Positions 1-6,392 of a stretch of DNA of 8,583 nt are shown here, piece after piece. The number at the start of each line of letters is the position of its first letter. Within the stretch, counting starts at the first letter, position 1. The notes under the pieces are model-generated. The model searched no databases. It saw only the letters and a list, made by a program, of their open reading frames with translations, and was not told where the DNA came from. The stretch lies in assembly GCA_947167725.1 (NCBI GenBank), contig CAMVJF010000059.1, positions 1 to 8,583 of the forward strand. The letters are read 5' to 3'. The stretch is from an uncultured Clostridia bacterium. GTDB lineage: Bacteria; Bacillota; Clostridia; Oscillospirales; Oscillospiraceae. The translations under genes and the position numbers were made by a program.

Positions 1-952
1 CGAGCGCGGTGACGATATCCTGCGCGCTGTGCCGACGGCCGATCGCCTCGAGCACCGCGTCGGACATGCTCTGGGGATTGACGCTCACGCGGTCCACGCC
101 GTGCTCGCGCAGCACCGCCAGCTTCTCCGCCGTGATCGTATCGGGGCGTCCGGCCTCGACCGTGTATTCGCGCAGCGCGGAGAGATCGAAGCATCGCTCC
201 ATCTTCGTGCAGACGCGGTCGAGCTGTCCGGGAGAGAGCGTCGTCGGTGTGCCGCCGCCGAAATAGAGCGCGACAGGCCGCAGTCCGAGCCTGGCCGCGG
301 CCTCGCCCGTCGCCTCGATCTCGCGCTCGAGCGCGTCGAGGAAGGGCTCGATGAGCTTCATGCTCTTCTCCACCGACTGGCTGACAAAGCTGCAGTAGGC
401 GCAGCGCGTCGGGCAGAAGGGGATGCCGACGTAAAGGCAGACGTCCCTTCGCCCGAGCGAGTCCTGCGCCGCGAGCGTGTGCCGCGCCGCGTCGAGGCAG
501 AGCCTCGCGCGCTCGGGCGACACGTCGTAATCCTCCTCAAAGCGCGCGAGCGCCTTTTCCTCGCCGTAGCTGCGCAGCAGCGGCAGGAGCACCTTGCCGG
601 GGCGCACGCCGGTCAGCGCGCCCCACACGGGCCTGTGCAGTCCGGAGGCGAGCGCCGCGCGGTAGATCGCATTTTTGACGAGGCGCTGGCAGATCCGCTC
701 GGTCGTGACGGGATCGCGCATCGATCCGTTCGCCGCGCGGGCCGTTCCGCGATAGCTGCGATCCCCGAAATGCAAAGCACAGCTGGCCGTTGTGTAGTGC
801 TCCGCCCGCGAGAGCCTCACCTCGATCCGCTCACCGTCCGCGCACCCCTTGGGGCTGTCCGAAGGGTATTCCGGGCGCTCATTTGGGAACAGCGTCAGCA
901 GCATCTGCTCGACCGCATAGCGGTAATCATGTCCAAAAAGATAGATCCTCAC
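1..952 (-). CDS. hemZ: HemZ-type coproporphyrinogen III dehydrogenase (radical SAM), 3' end off the window
   Basis: Oxygen-independent coproporphyrinogen dehydrogenase-like enzyme, HemZ branch of the HemN/HemW radical-SAM family, expected in the cytosol and acting late in haem/porphyrin synthesis. The window shows 317 codons; the family is usually about 480-500 residues, so the C-terminal third lies beyond the left edge. Residues 1-165 form the HemZ-specific N-terminal region, including ALTGVRPGK (112-120). The radical-SAM core follows: CPTRCAYC puts the three [4Fe-4S] cysteine ligands at 180, 184 and 187, FGGGTPTTL (231-239) is the SAM-binding glycine motif, and EAGRPDTI (266-273) and NPQSMSD (292-298) are typical of HemN-like proteins. 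The GTG start (950-952) is chosen because GGGAGAG lies 7 nt upstream (960-966) and the protein then opens RIYLFGHDYRY, the usual HemZ beginning. No in-frame ATG lies near it. It is transcribed divergently from the CarD-family gene. The family is clear; the true substrate of HemZ proteins is less certain than for HemN. Confidence 0.93.
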   Translation of the reverse strand, partial: MRIYLFGHDYRYAVEQMLLTLFPNERPEYPSDSPKGCADGERIEVRLSRAEHYTTASCALHFGDRSYRGTARAANGSMRDPVTTERICQRLVKNAIYRAALASGLHRPVWGALTGVRPGKVLLPLLRSYGEEKALARFEEDYDVSPERARLCLDAARHTLAAQDSLGRRDVCLYVGIPFCPTRCAYCSFVSQSVEKSMKLIEPFLDALEREIEATGEAAARLGLRPVALYFGGGTPTTLSPGQLDRVCTKMERCFDLSALREYTVEAGRPDTITAEKLAVLREHGVDRVSVNPQSMSDAVLEAIGRRHSAQDIVTAL

Positions 953-1021
953 AGCAGCTCTCTCCCGCAGCCCAAGACAGTCTCTTATCCCGCCCGACGG
1001 ACGGATTTTGCTTTGTTTTTT

Positions 1022-1050
1022 ATTATAACAGAACGGCAAATGCTTGACAA
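1022..1050 (-). promoter_or_regulatory. sigmaA-type promoter of hemZ
   Basis: Read on the minus strand, TTGTCA (-35, at 1045-1050) is followed after exactly 17 nt by a perfect TATAAT (-10, at 1022-1027). Transcription would begin near 1015, giving a leader of about 60 nt before the hemZ GTG. Identified by eye from the consensus match and spacing; no start site has been mapped. Confidence 0.8.
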
Positions 1051-1086
1051 CGGTTAAAAATCTTGAATATTCGCGCTTCTTTAAGC

Positions 1087-1115
1087 AAAAAAATCAAAAA
1101 TATCGTGATTTTTTT
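1087..1115. repeat. A/T-rich inverted repeat between divergent promoters
   Basis: AAAAAAATCA (1087-1096) and its exact reverse complement TGATTTTTTT (1106-1115) flank a 9-nt centre. It lies 11 bp upstream of the CarD-gene -35 box, within a strongly A/T-tracted stretch (about 1087-1137). It could be an UP element that binds the RNA polymerase alpha subunit, an operator for a dimeric repressor, or simply curved DNA. It is unlikely to be a terminator because the stem is almost all A-T pairs and no gene ends here. Confidence 0.45.
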
Positions 1116-1126
1116 AAAAAAAACAT

Positions 1127-1155
1127 TTGGATTTTTTCTGAAAATAGTGTATGAT
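1127..1155 (+). promoter_or_regulatory. sigmaA-type promoter of the CarD-family gene
   Basis: TTGGAT (-35, 1127-1132), a 17-nt spacer and TATGAT (-10, 1150-1155). An overlapping alternative -10, TATACT, lies 6 nt further on. Transcription would begin near 1162, giving a leader of about 28 nt to the ATG at 1190. Upstream A/T tracts would favour polymerase binding. Identified by consensus and spacing only. Confidence 0.65.
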
Positions 1156-1189
1156 TATACTGTGAGTAATAGAGTGGGGGAACTATTGC

Positions 1190-1681
1190 ATGTTTTCCGT
1201 CGGAGAAAAAATCATATACGGTGAGAACGGCGTCTGCACCGTTGACGAGATCGGCTCTCTGCCGATGGATGCTCCGGGCGGGAAGGTGTACTATCACCTC
1301 CGTCCGCTGGTCGGGAGCGGGACTTATTTCGCGCCGGTTGATTCCAATGCGTATATGCGCCCGGTCATGAGCCGGGAGGAGGCCGAAGCCTTTATCGCCA
1401 CGATCCCCTGCATCGAGCCGGCGATCTGCAGCGACACGCGCTTCAACCATGTCGACGCCTTCTACAAGGAGCTCTTCAAGCTCCACTCCTGCGAGGCGCT
1501 GGTCTCCGTGATCAAGGGCCTCTATTCCCGCATGTCCGAACGCAAGACGAAAAGCAGCCGTGCCGAGGCCACGATGAAGCGGGCCAAGGACATCCTGCAC
1601 GGGGAGCTCTCTGTCGCGCTCGGCATCGACATCAGCGAGGTCGAGGACTACATCTCCCGCAGCGTCTCCACCGCCGAATGA
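1190..1681 (+). CDS. CarD/CdnL-family transcriptional regulator
   Basis: A 163-residue protein of the CarD_CdnL_TRCF family. Members bind the beta subunit of RNA polymerase through an N-terminal Tudor-like domain and stabilise the open promoter complex through a C-terminal helical domain that contacts DNA. The start FSVGEKIIYGENGVCTVDEI is the family signature (a hydrophobic, GD/GE-V-Y, GxGV pattern); the beta-barrel domain spans about residues 1-58. The all-helical half (about 60-163) carries RAKDILHGELSVALG at 131-145, matching the conserved last helices. Length is normal for the family. The start is the ATG preceded by a purine-rich GTGGGGG ending 9 nt upstream, a somewhat weak ribosome site. 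It is a single-gene unit: promoter at 1127-1155 and strong terminator at 1701-1729. It faces away from hemZ. The regulon cannot be told from sequence; housekeeping CarD proteins act globally, whereas some Clostridia carry several specialised paralogues. Confidence 0.9.
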   Translation: MFSVGEKIIYGENGVCTVDEIGSLPMDAPGGKVYYHLRPLVGSGTYFAPVDSNAYMRPVMSREEAEAFIATIPCIEPAICSDTRFNHVDAFYKELFKLHSCEALVSVIKGLYSRMSERKTKSSRAEATMKRAKDILHGELSVALGIDISEVEDYISRSVSTAE

Positions 1682-1700
1682 CGCGGCTCCGCGCGATCCC

Positions 1701-1729
1701 AACAGGGTGTTTCTGCACCCTGTTTTTTT
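1701..1729 (+). terminator. Intrinsic terminator after the CarD-family gene
   Basis: AACAGGGTG (1701-1709) pairs perfectly over 9 bp with CACCCTGTT (1716-1724) around a 6-nt loop, and is followed by a T run (1723-1729). It begins 20 bp after the stop codon and separates the CarD-family gene from the MATE gene. Confidence 0.92.
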
Positions 1730-1733
1730 GTTG

Positions 1734-1762
1734 TTGTTTCTTCTCGTCCCGGGTGATATAGT
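1734..1762 (+). promoter_or_regulatory. Extended -10 promoter of the MATE gene
   Basis: TGATATAGT at 1754-1762 is an extended -10 element (TGn followed by TATAGT at 1757-1762). A weak -35, TTGTTT, sits 17 bp upstream at 1734-1739, immediately after the previous terminator's T run. The predicted start is near 1769, about 27 nt before the TTG start codon. A promoter here fits with the strong terminator upstream. Confidence 0.6.
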
Positions 1763-1795
1763 GATAAGAAACCACTTCAAAACGAGGTGCCGGCA

Positions 1796-3166
1796 TTGAG
1801 CTCATTCCTGCGCAGAAAAGACACCGATATGACCGAGGGCAGCATCCCGAAGCTGCTCATCGTTTTCGCGCTGCCGCTGATGATCGGGAACGTGTTCCAG
1901 CAGCTCTACAACACGGTCGACTCGATCATCGTCGGAAATATCGTCGGCCGTCAGGCGCTCGCCGCCGTCGGCTGCACGGGGCCGATCATCAACATGCTCA
2001 TCGGCCTCTTCGCCGGGCTCGCCAGCGGCGCGGGCGTCGTCATCTCGCAGTATTACGGCGCCAAGGACAGCGAGAAGCTCCGCCGCGCGGTGCAGACCAC
2101 CGTCGCCCTGACGCTGGGAATGTGCGTGGTGCTCACGGCGCTCGGCGTTCTGATGACGCCGCTGATGCTGCGGCTGATGGATACGCCCGAAGACGTGCTC
2201 GGCCCGGCGACGGAGTATCTGCGGATCTACTTCTGGGGCATCTCCGGCATGCTCCTGTACAACATCGGCTCGGGCATCCTCCGCGCAGTGGGCGACTCGA
2301 CGCGGCCGCTGTATTTCCTGGTTTTCTCCGCCTGTCTCAACACAGTGCTCGACCTTCTCTTCGTCAAGGTCTTCTCCCTGGGCATCGCCGGCGCCGCGAT
2401 CGCGACTATCGTCTCGCAGTTCCTCTCGGCGCTTCTGGTGATGTTCGTGCTGATCCGCTCGCGCGACGACTACCGCGTGGATCCCCGCGCCATCGGCTTT
2501 GACGGTCCGATCCTCCGGCACATCTGCGCCATCGGCGTCCCCTCCTCGCTGCAGATGGGCATCACGGCGGTCTCGAACGTCTTTGTCCAGTCCTACATCA
2601 ACCGCTTTGAGAGCGCCTGCATGGCGGGCTGGGCGGCCTACAACAAGCTCGACGCGCTGGCCTTTCTCCCCTTGATGGGCTTTTCCATGGCCGTGACCAC
2701 CTTCGTGGGGCAGAACTACGGCGCGCGCAAGCTCGACCGCGCCGGCCGCGGCCCGCTCTGCGGGCTCGTGCTCGGCACGCTGCTGATGATCGTGATCCTC
2801 ACGCCGATGATGATCTTCGCGCCGCAGCTCGTGCGGCTGTTTAACCGGGAGGCGGAGGTCGTCGCCTTCGGCACGCTCTTCATCCGCCTTATCTCCCCGT
2901 TCTATCTGCTGTGCACGATCAACCAGATCTATTCCGGCGCGCTGCGCGGCGTGGGCGACACAAAGGCTACGATGGTCATCATGCTTTTCTCCTTCGTGCT
3001 CTTCCGCCAGCTCTATCTTTTCACCGCCTACCGCCTCGGCGGCGGCATCGTGCCGATCGCGCTGGGCTATCCGGCAGGCTGGATCATGTGCAGCGCCGTC
3101 ATCCTCGTCTACTACTACCGCTTCGCGCGGCGCAAGGCCGTCCGCCGTGCCGAGCAGGAGCTCTGA
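1796..3166 (+). CDS. MATE-family efflux transporter
   Basis: Membrane protein of 456 residues in the multidrug and toxic compound extrusion family. Members export cationic drugs, metabolites or other organics in exchange for Na+ or H+; the substrate here is unknown. About 12 hydrophobic segments are visible in two homologous halves. The halves share repeated motifs: ISQYYGAKD (83-91) with VGQNYGARK (304-312), and LRAVGDSTRP (162-171) with LRGVGDTKAT (383-392). The family opening, DMTEGSIPKLL...FALPLMIGN, is at 11-32. TTG at 1796 is chosen because GAGGTG (1784-1789) lies 6 nt upstream and the resulting 10-residue lead before DMTEG is normal. The in-frame GTG at 1787 is part of that ribosome site and has none of its own. 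The length is usual for the family. It has its own promoter and ends 7 bp before a shared terminator. Nothing links it to arginine use, and MATE proteins are unrelated to ArcD antiporters. Confidence 0.93.
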   Translation: MSSFLRRKDTDMTEGSIPKLLIVFALPLMIGNVFQQLYNTVDSIIVGNIVGRQALAAVGCTGPIINMLIGLFAGLASGAGVVISQYYGAKDSEKLRRAVQTTVALTLGMCVVLTALGVLMTPLMLRLMDTPEDVLGPATEYLRIYFWGISGMLLYNIGSGILRAVGDSTRPLYFLVFSACLNTVLDLLFVKVFSLGIAGAAIATIVSQFLSALLVMFVLIRSRDDYRVDPRAIGFDGPILRHICAIGVPSSLQMGITAVSNVFVQSYINRFESACMAGWAAYNKLDALAFLPLMGFSMAVTTFVGQNYGARKLDRAGRGPLCGLVLGTLLMIVILTPMMIFAPQLVRLFNREAEVVAFGTLFIRLISPFYLLCTINQIYSGALRGVGDTKATMVIMLFSFVLFRQLYLFTAYRLGGGIVPIALGYPAGWIMCSAVILVYYYRFARRKAVRRAEQEL

Positions 3167-3173
3167 AGCGCGC

Positions 3174-3213
3174 AAAAGACAGCGCCTCCCGCAAGGGGAG
3201 GCGCTGTCTTTTT
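3174..3213. terminator. Bidirectional terminator between MATE and DUF3810 genes
   Basis: A perfect 17-bp stem: 3174-3190 (beginning AAAAGACAGCG) pairs with 3196-3212 (ending CGCTGTCTTTT) around the 5-nt loop GCAAG. The GC-rich core is flanked by T runs on both strands, so it can stop both the rightward MATE transcript and the leftward DUF3810 transcript. The TAA stop of the DUF3810 gene (3212-3214) lies in the outer edge of the stem. Confidence 0.93.
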
Positions 3214-4342
3214 ATGCCTGAAGCGACGCTTCGTAATAGTAATGTACCAGCAGATCGACGCAGGCGCCATAGCTCTTGAGCCCCAGGGTCTGATCGTAGC
3301 TGTGGAGAAAGCCCTCGTATACCGCGTTTGAGGCCTTCTGCACCGGCGTCCGAAACTGCCTCCAGTATGCCGTGCGCTCTGCGAGATCTCGTTTCACCGT
3401 CTCGTCCAGACTCTCATAGATCGACTGCCAGGCCTCCCTGTCCGCGCGGGCGAGCGCGTTGCCGAGGTGCGTATAGGCCAGGAGCGCGGCGCTGTAAACA
3501 TAGTTCGGATCGCCGTAGTCGAGACAGGCGAGCACCGCCGTGAAGTTGGCCTCCTGCTCCTTTGCCACGCCTCTCTGATGCGAGAGCTCGTGGGCCACCG
3601 TGGCGGGCAGATCACTCACCGGACAGTCCATGTTGACGTTGGCCTCGGCCGTAAAGGGGAAGAAAAAGCCCGAGAAATCGAGATAGCTCATCACCCGCGA
3701 ACAGCGGATGCCCTTGGCCGCGAGCGGCGGCCCGGCAAGGCAGGGCCACTCCTCCTCGGTCTTTGCAAAGACCTCCGGCGAGCGGCGCAGGATCTCCGCG
3801 CGATCCGCGCAGCAGCAGCCTTCCCCGTCCCGCTCGACCTGCGGGGCGTATTCGTCGGCCAGCGCGGCGAAATAGCGCGTGACGCTCTCGAGCTGCTCGA
3901 CGCTGACCTCTCCGCTCTCGAAGCCGCTCTTCGTCGAGAAATCATCGGCATAGTAGTACACGCCCCACATCATGCAGAACAGCGCATAGACCGTGAGCGG
4001 CGCCGAGACGAGCGTAACGAGCGTCCGGTAGAGCCGGCTCCCCCGCTCCCCCTTCCGAAGCAGCGCCGCGAGCTGGAACGCGAGATAGCCGAGCAGGGCG
4101 CAGACCGCGAGGGCGATCAGCGCCTCCGCCGCGGAGAAGGGCAGATGCGCGTTGAGGCGTCCGAGCGCGCGGTGCAGCGGCCGCACGGCCTTTTCCGAGA
4201 GAAAGACCATCAGCGCGTGATTCCGCCGTGTCGCAAGATGCAGCGCGATCAGCACCGAGGACAGGAGCAGCAGCGCGTGCCGCCGCGGGCAGAGCCTCCA
4301 TATCGCGGCAGGGCCGCGTTTTTTCTTCACCGAGGTATCCAT
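3212..4342 (-). CDS. DUF3810 membrane protein, putative zinc metallopeptidase
   Basis: A 376-residue protein recognised as DUF3810, a family of unknown function common in Clostridia. It has a basic N-terminus (KKKR, 6-9) and three hydrophobic segments at about 22-38, 70-95 and 108-130. A basic loop (96-106) between the second and third suggests that the large C-terminal domain (about 131-376) lies outside the membrane. The conserved block MSYLDFSGFFFPF...EANVN (218-237) is followed by ATVAHELSHQRG (247-258), an HExxH metal-binding motif (H251, E252, H255), and EQEANF (262-267), whose E262 or E264 could be the third ligand. This is consistent with a zinc peptidase; activity is inferred. The outer domain has eight cysteines, including three in a row (176-178). 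ATG at 4340-4342 is used; longer in-frame starts would run back over arcC and give Arg-rich non-protein-like sequence. No Shine-Dalgarno is visible, and the predicted promoter abuts the ATG. Confidence 0.85.
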   Translation of the reverse strand: MDTSVKKKRGPAAIWRLCPRRHALLLLSSVLIALHLATRRNHALMVFLSEKAVRPLHRALGRLNAHLPFSAAEALIALAVCALLGYLAFQLAALLRKGERGSRLYRTLVTLVSAPLTVYALFCMMWGVYYYADDFSTKSGFESGEVSVEQLESVTRYFAALADEYAPQVERDGEGCCCADRAEILRRSPEVFAKTEEEWPCLAGPPLAAKGIRCSRVMSYLDFSGFFFPFTAEANVNMDCPVSDLPATVAHELSHQRGVAKEQEANFTAVLACLDYGDPNYVYSAALLAYTHLGNALARADREAWQSIYESLDETVKRDLAERTAYWRQFRTPVQKASNAVYEGFLHSYDQTLGLKSYGACVDLLVHYYYEASLQA

Positions 4343-4348
4343 GGAAAA

Positions 4349-4377
4349 AGCATACACCGTTTTTCGGCACGCTTCAA
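4349..4377 (-). promoter_or_regulatory. Candidate promoter of the DUF3810 gene, possibly leaderless
   Basis: On the minus strand, TTGAAG (-35, at 4372-4377), a 17-nt spacer and TATGCT (-10, at 4349-4354). Only 6 nt separate the -10 box from the ATG (4340-4342), so transcription would begin at or next to the start codon. This agrees with the absence of a ribosome binding site. The consensus match is moderate (4 of 6 at each box), so this is a candidate only. Confidence 0.45.
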
Positions 4378-4395
4378 GCGGGAATTGCAGCCAAC

Positions 4396-4440
4396 GACAA
4401 AAAGGGACGCGGATCTGGCAGATCCATGTCCCTTTTTGTC
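4396..4440 (-). terminator. Terminator of the arcABC operon
   Basis: A long hairpin 6 nt beyond the arcC stop. GACAAAAAGGGAC (4396-4408) pairs with GTCCCTTTTTGTC (4428-4440), and inside it GGATCT (4411-4416) pairs with AGATCC (4420-4425) around a GGC loop, with a 2-nt mismatched junction between the stems. On the minus strand the 3' arm carries five T residues, giving an intrinsic terminator. The symmetric A/T tracts mean it could also work rightward, but no rightward gene precedes it. Confidence 0.85.
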
Positions 4441-4446
4441 TCTTTG

Positions 4447-5385
4447 TCACGGTACGATCCTCGTCCCGCTCTTTCCCGCCAGCGCTTCGGAAGCATGCCC
4501 GAGCGCGGCAATGATCGCCGTGGCGTCCGATTCGGAGCGGAGGAAGTCCATGCAGGCCTCGATCTTGGGGCGCATGCTGCCCGGGGCGAACTCCCCGGCT
4601 GCCAGGTATCCTTCGCATTCCGCGAGCGTGACCCGTTCGAGTGCGCGCTCGTCGCTCCGCCCGTAATGCAGGCATACCCGTTCCACCGCAGTGAGAATGA
4701 CGAGTCTGTCGGCGTGCAGCTCATGCGCGAGCAGCGCACAGGCGCTGTCCTTGTCGATGACCGCCGCGACGCCCTCAAGCCCCCGCTCTGTCTCGACGAC
4801 CGGGATGCCGCCGCCGCCGACCGTGATGACGACGCCGCCCGCCGAAACGAGCCGTTCGACCGCCTCGCGCTCAACGATGCGCACCGGCTTCGGCGAGGGC
4901 ACGACGCGGCGGTAGCCGCGTCCGGCGTCCTCCATGAAGCGCCAGCCCTTCTCCGCGGCGAGCGCTGCGGCTTCCCCGGCCGTGTAAAAGCCGCCGACCG
5001 GCTTCGTCGGATTCCGGAAGCCGGGGTCCTCCGGATCGACGACGACCTGTGTGACGAGGCTCACGCAGCTTTTTTCGATGCCGCGCGCCTTCAGCTCGCG
5101 GCCCAGCGCCTGTTGGAGGTGATAGCCGATATAGCCCTGGGTCATGGCGCCGCATTCGCACAGCGGCATCCGCGGCGTGCCGCCGCCGTGCCCGGCGGCG
5201 TAGTCCGTCGCAAGCTGCAGCATGCCGACCTGCGGGCCGTTGCCGTGGCCGATGACGAGCTCGCAGCCTCTCTCGACGAGATCGGCCAAAGGCTTCGCCG
5301 TCTCACGCACGAGCGCGAGCTGCTCGGCGGGCGAATTGCCGAGGGCGTTGCCGCCGAGGGCGACGACGATGCGCTCCTTCCTCAC
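4447..5385 (-). CDS. arcC: Carbamate kinase
   Basis: Last enzyme of the arginine deiminase pathway: it uses carbamoyl phosphate to make ATP from ADP, releasing ammonia and CO2; cytosolic, amino-acid-kinase fold, 312 residues (normal). Family motifs are all present: VVALGGNAL (7-15), HGNGPQVG (47-54), AMTQGYIGY (80-88), LTQVVVDP (110-118, allowing for V111), FRNPTKPVG (123-131), DAGRGYRRVVPSPKP (153-167), GGGGIPVV (190-197), DKDSA (211-215) and FAPGSMRPKIEA (266-277). The start is GTG at 5383-5385, which overlaps the arcB stop as GTGA and implies translational coupling; it leaves five residues before VVALGG, as in known carbamate kinases. An alternative in-frame GTG at 5398-5400, with a weak AAGG 7 nt upstream, would add five residues. 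The operon terminator follows 6 nt after the stop. Confidence 0.95.
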   Translation of the reverse strand: MRKERIVVALGGNALGNSPAEQLALVRETAKPLADLVERGCELVIGHGNGPQVGMLQLATDYAAGHGGGTPRMPLCECGAMTQGYIGYHLQQALGRELKARGIEKSCVSLVTQVVVDPEDPGFRNPTKPVGGFYTAGEAAALAAEKGWRFMEDAGRGYRRVVPSPKPVRIVEREAVERLVSAGGVVITVGGGGIPVVETERGLEGVAAVIDKDSACALLAHELHADRLVILTAVERVCLHYGRSDERALERVTLAECEGYLAAGEFAPGSMRPKIEACMDFLRSESDATAIIAALGHASEALAGKSGTRIVP

Positions 5386-6377
5386 TGCAGCGTCGCCCAC
5401 AATACGGCCTTGATGGTGTGCATGCGGTTCTCCGCCTCGCGAAACTGCCGGGCCTGCGGACCGAGGAACACCTCGTCCGTGACCTCCATGGCCTCTAGGC
5501 CGAATCTCTCATAGATCTCCTCGCCCACCGTGGTGTTTCGGTCGTGGAAGGCGGGCAGACAGTGCAGAAAGATCGCCGTGGGCTTCGCCTGTGCGATCAG
5601 CGCGCCGTTGACCTGATAGGGACGCAGCAGCGCGATGCGCTGCTCCCACAGCTCGGCCGGCTCGCCCATCGACAGCCAGATATCGGTATAGAGGATATCG
5701 CAGTCACGCGCGCCGCAGGCCGGATCGTCGGTGAATTCCAGCTCCGCGCCGGTCTCGGCGGCAATCGCGCAGCACTTCTCGATCAGCGCCTCGGAGGGCA
5801 TGAGCTCCTTCGGGCCGCAGGCACAGTAGTGCAGGCCGAGCTTCGCGCACGCGACCATGAGAGAGTTGGCGACGTTGTTGCGCGCGTCGCCGAAGAAGGT
5901 CAGTTTCCTGCCGCGCAGGTCGCGGCCGAACTCTTCGCGGGCGGTCAGCATATCCGCGAGCATCTGCGTGGGGTGGAAATCGTCGGTCAGGCCGTTCCAG
6001 ACCGGGACGCCGGAGTATTTCGCCAGGTCCTCGACCACGCTCTGTTTGAAGCCGCGGTACTCAATGCCGTCGTACAGGCGTCCGAGCACCTTGGCGGTAT
6101 CCGCGAGGGACTCCTTTTTGCCCATTTGCGACGAGCCCGGATCGAGGAAGGTTACGCCCATCCCCAGGTCGCGCGCGCCGACCTCAAAGGAGCAGCGGGT
6201 GCGGGTGGAGGTCTTTTCAAAAAGCAGGACGATCTGCTTGTCCGAGAGCCACTTGTGCTCGACGCCGCAGCGCTTCATGCGCTTGAACTCCGCGCCGAGG
6301 TCGATGAGATACTCGATCTCCTCCGGCGTGTAGTCGAGAAGTGTGAGAAAGCTCCTGCCTCTGATGTTCAGTCCCAT
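5382..6377 (-). CDS. arcB: Ornithine carbamoyltransferase (catabolic)
   Basis: Interconverts ornithine plus carbamoyl phosphate and citrulline plus phosphate. Its position between arcA and arcC indicates the catabolic direction, phosphorolysis of citrulline. It has 331 residues, normal for the family. Carbamoyl-phosphate site: FEKTSTRTR (53-61) and HPTQ (135-138). GSSQMGKKESLADTAKVLGR (81-100) is typical of ornithine carbamoyltransferases. The ornithine site shows DIWLSMGE (232-239) and HCLPAFHD (272-279); the latter separates it from putrescine and N-acetylornithine carbamoyltransferases. ATG start with a strong AGGAGG 8 nt upstream (6386-6391). It begins 15 bp after the arcA stop and overlaps arcC by 4 bp. 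The anabolic name argF would describe the same protein; neighbours favour arcB. Confidence 0.96.
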   Translation of the reverse strand: MGLNIRGRSFLTLLDYTPEEIEYLIDLGAEFKRMKRCGVEHKWLSDKQIVLLFEKTSTRTRCSFEVGARDLGMGVTFLDPGSSQMGKKESLADTAKVLGRLYDGIEYRGFKQSVVEDLAKYSGVPVWNGLTDDFHPTQMLADMLTAREEFGRDLRGRKLTFFGDARNNVANSLMVACAKLGLHYCACGPKELMPSEALIEKCCAIAAETGAELEFTDDPACGARDCDILYTDIWLSMGEPAELWEQRIALLRPYQVNGALIAQAKPTAIFLHCLPAFHDRNTTVGEEIYERFGLEAMEVTDEVFLGPQARQFREAENRMHTIKAVLWATLQ

Positions 6378-6385
6378 GTCTGTTT

Positions 6386-6391
6386 CCTCCT
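6386..6391 (-). promoter_or_regulatory. Strong ribosome binding site of arcB
   Basis: A perfect AGGAGG on the minus strand, 8 nt before the arcB ATG, fitted into the 15-bp gap after the arcA stop. It fixes the arcB start. Confidence 0.9.
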
Positions 6392-6392
6392 G

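Noticed and set aside
29..1057. A 342-codon plus-strand open frame opposite hemZ
   Set aside because: A shadow of hemZ: the minus strand encodes an intact radical-SAM protein, and this frame gives low-complexity Arg/Ala-rich sequence.
1044..1072. A perfect plus-strand TTGACA as the -35 of the CarD-gene promoter
   Set aside because: The sequence at the proper spacing (ATATTC) is a poor -10 and the start would be over 100 nt from the gene. The same bases serve as the hemZ -35 on the other strand, and a better-placed pair exists at 1127-1155.
1796..3166. The MATE transporter as the arginine/ornithine antiporter of the pathway
   Set aside because: It lies on the opposite strand in a separate unit, and MATE proteins are a different family from ArcD-type antiporters.
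1802..3175. A 457-codon open frame on the minus strand covering the whole MATE gene
   Set aside because: It is the antisense of a high-GC gene with few possible stops. Its translation is dominated by Arg, Asp, Glu, His and Ala with no recognisable domain, whereas the plus-strand protein has full MATE motifs.
4343..4675. A 111-residue N-terminal extension of the DUF3810 protein
   Set aside because: It would read through the arcC terminator and overlap arcC by about 230 bp. The added sequence is Arg-rich and unlike the family, while the ATG at 4342 gives a normal membrane-protein N-terminus.
3467..5514. Long plus-strand open frames opposite the DUF3810, arcC and arcB genes
   Set aside because: Compositional shadows; the translations are Arg/Ala-rich with no family features, and the minus-strand genes are complete.
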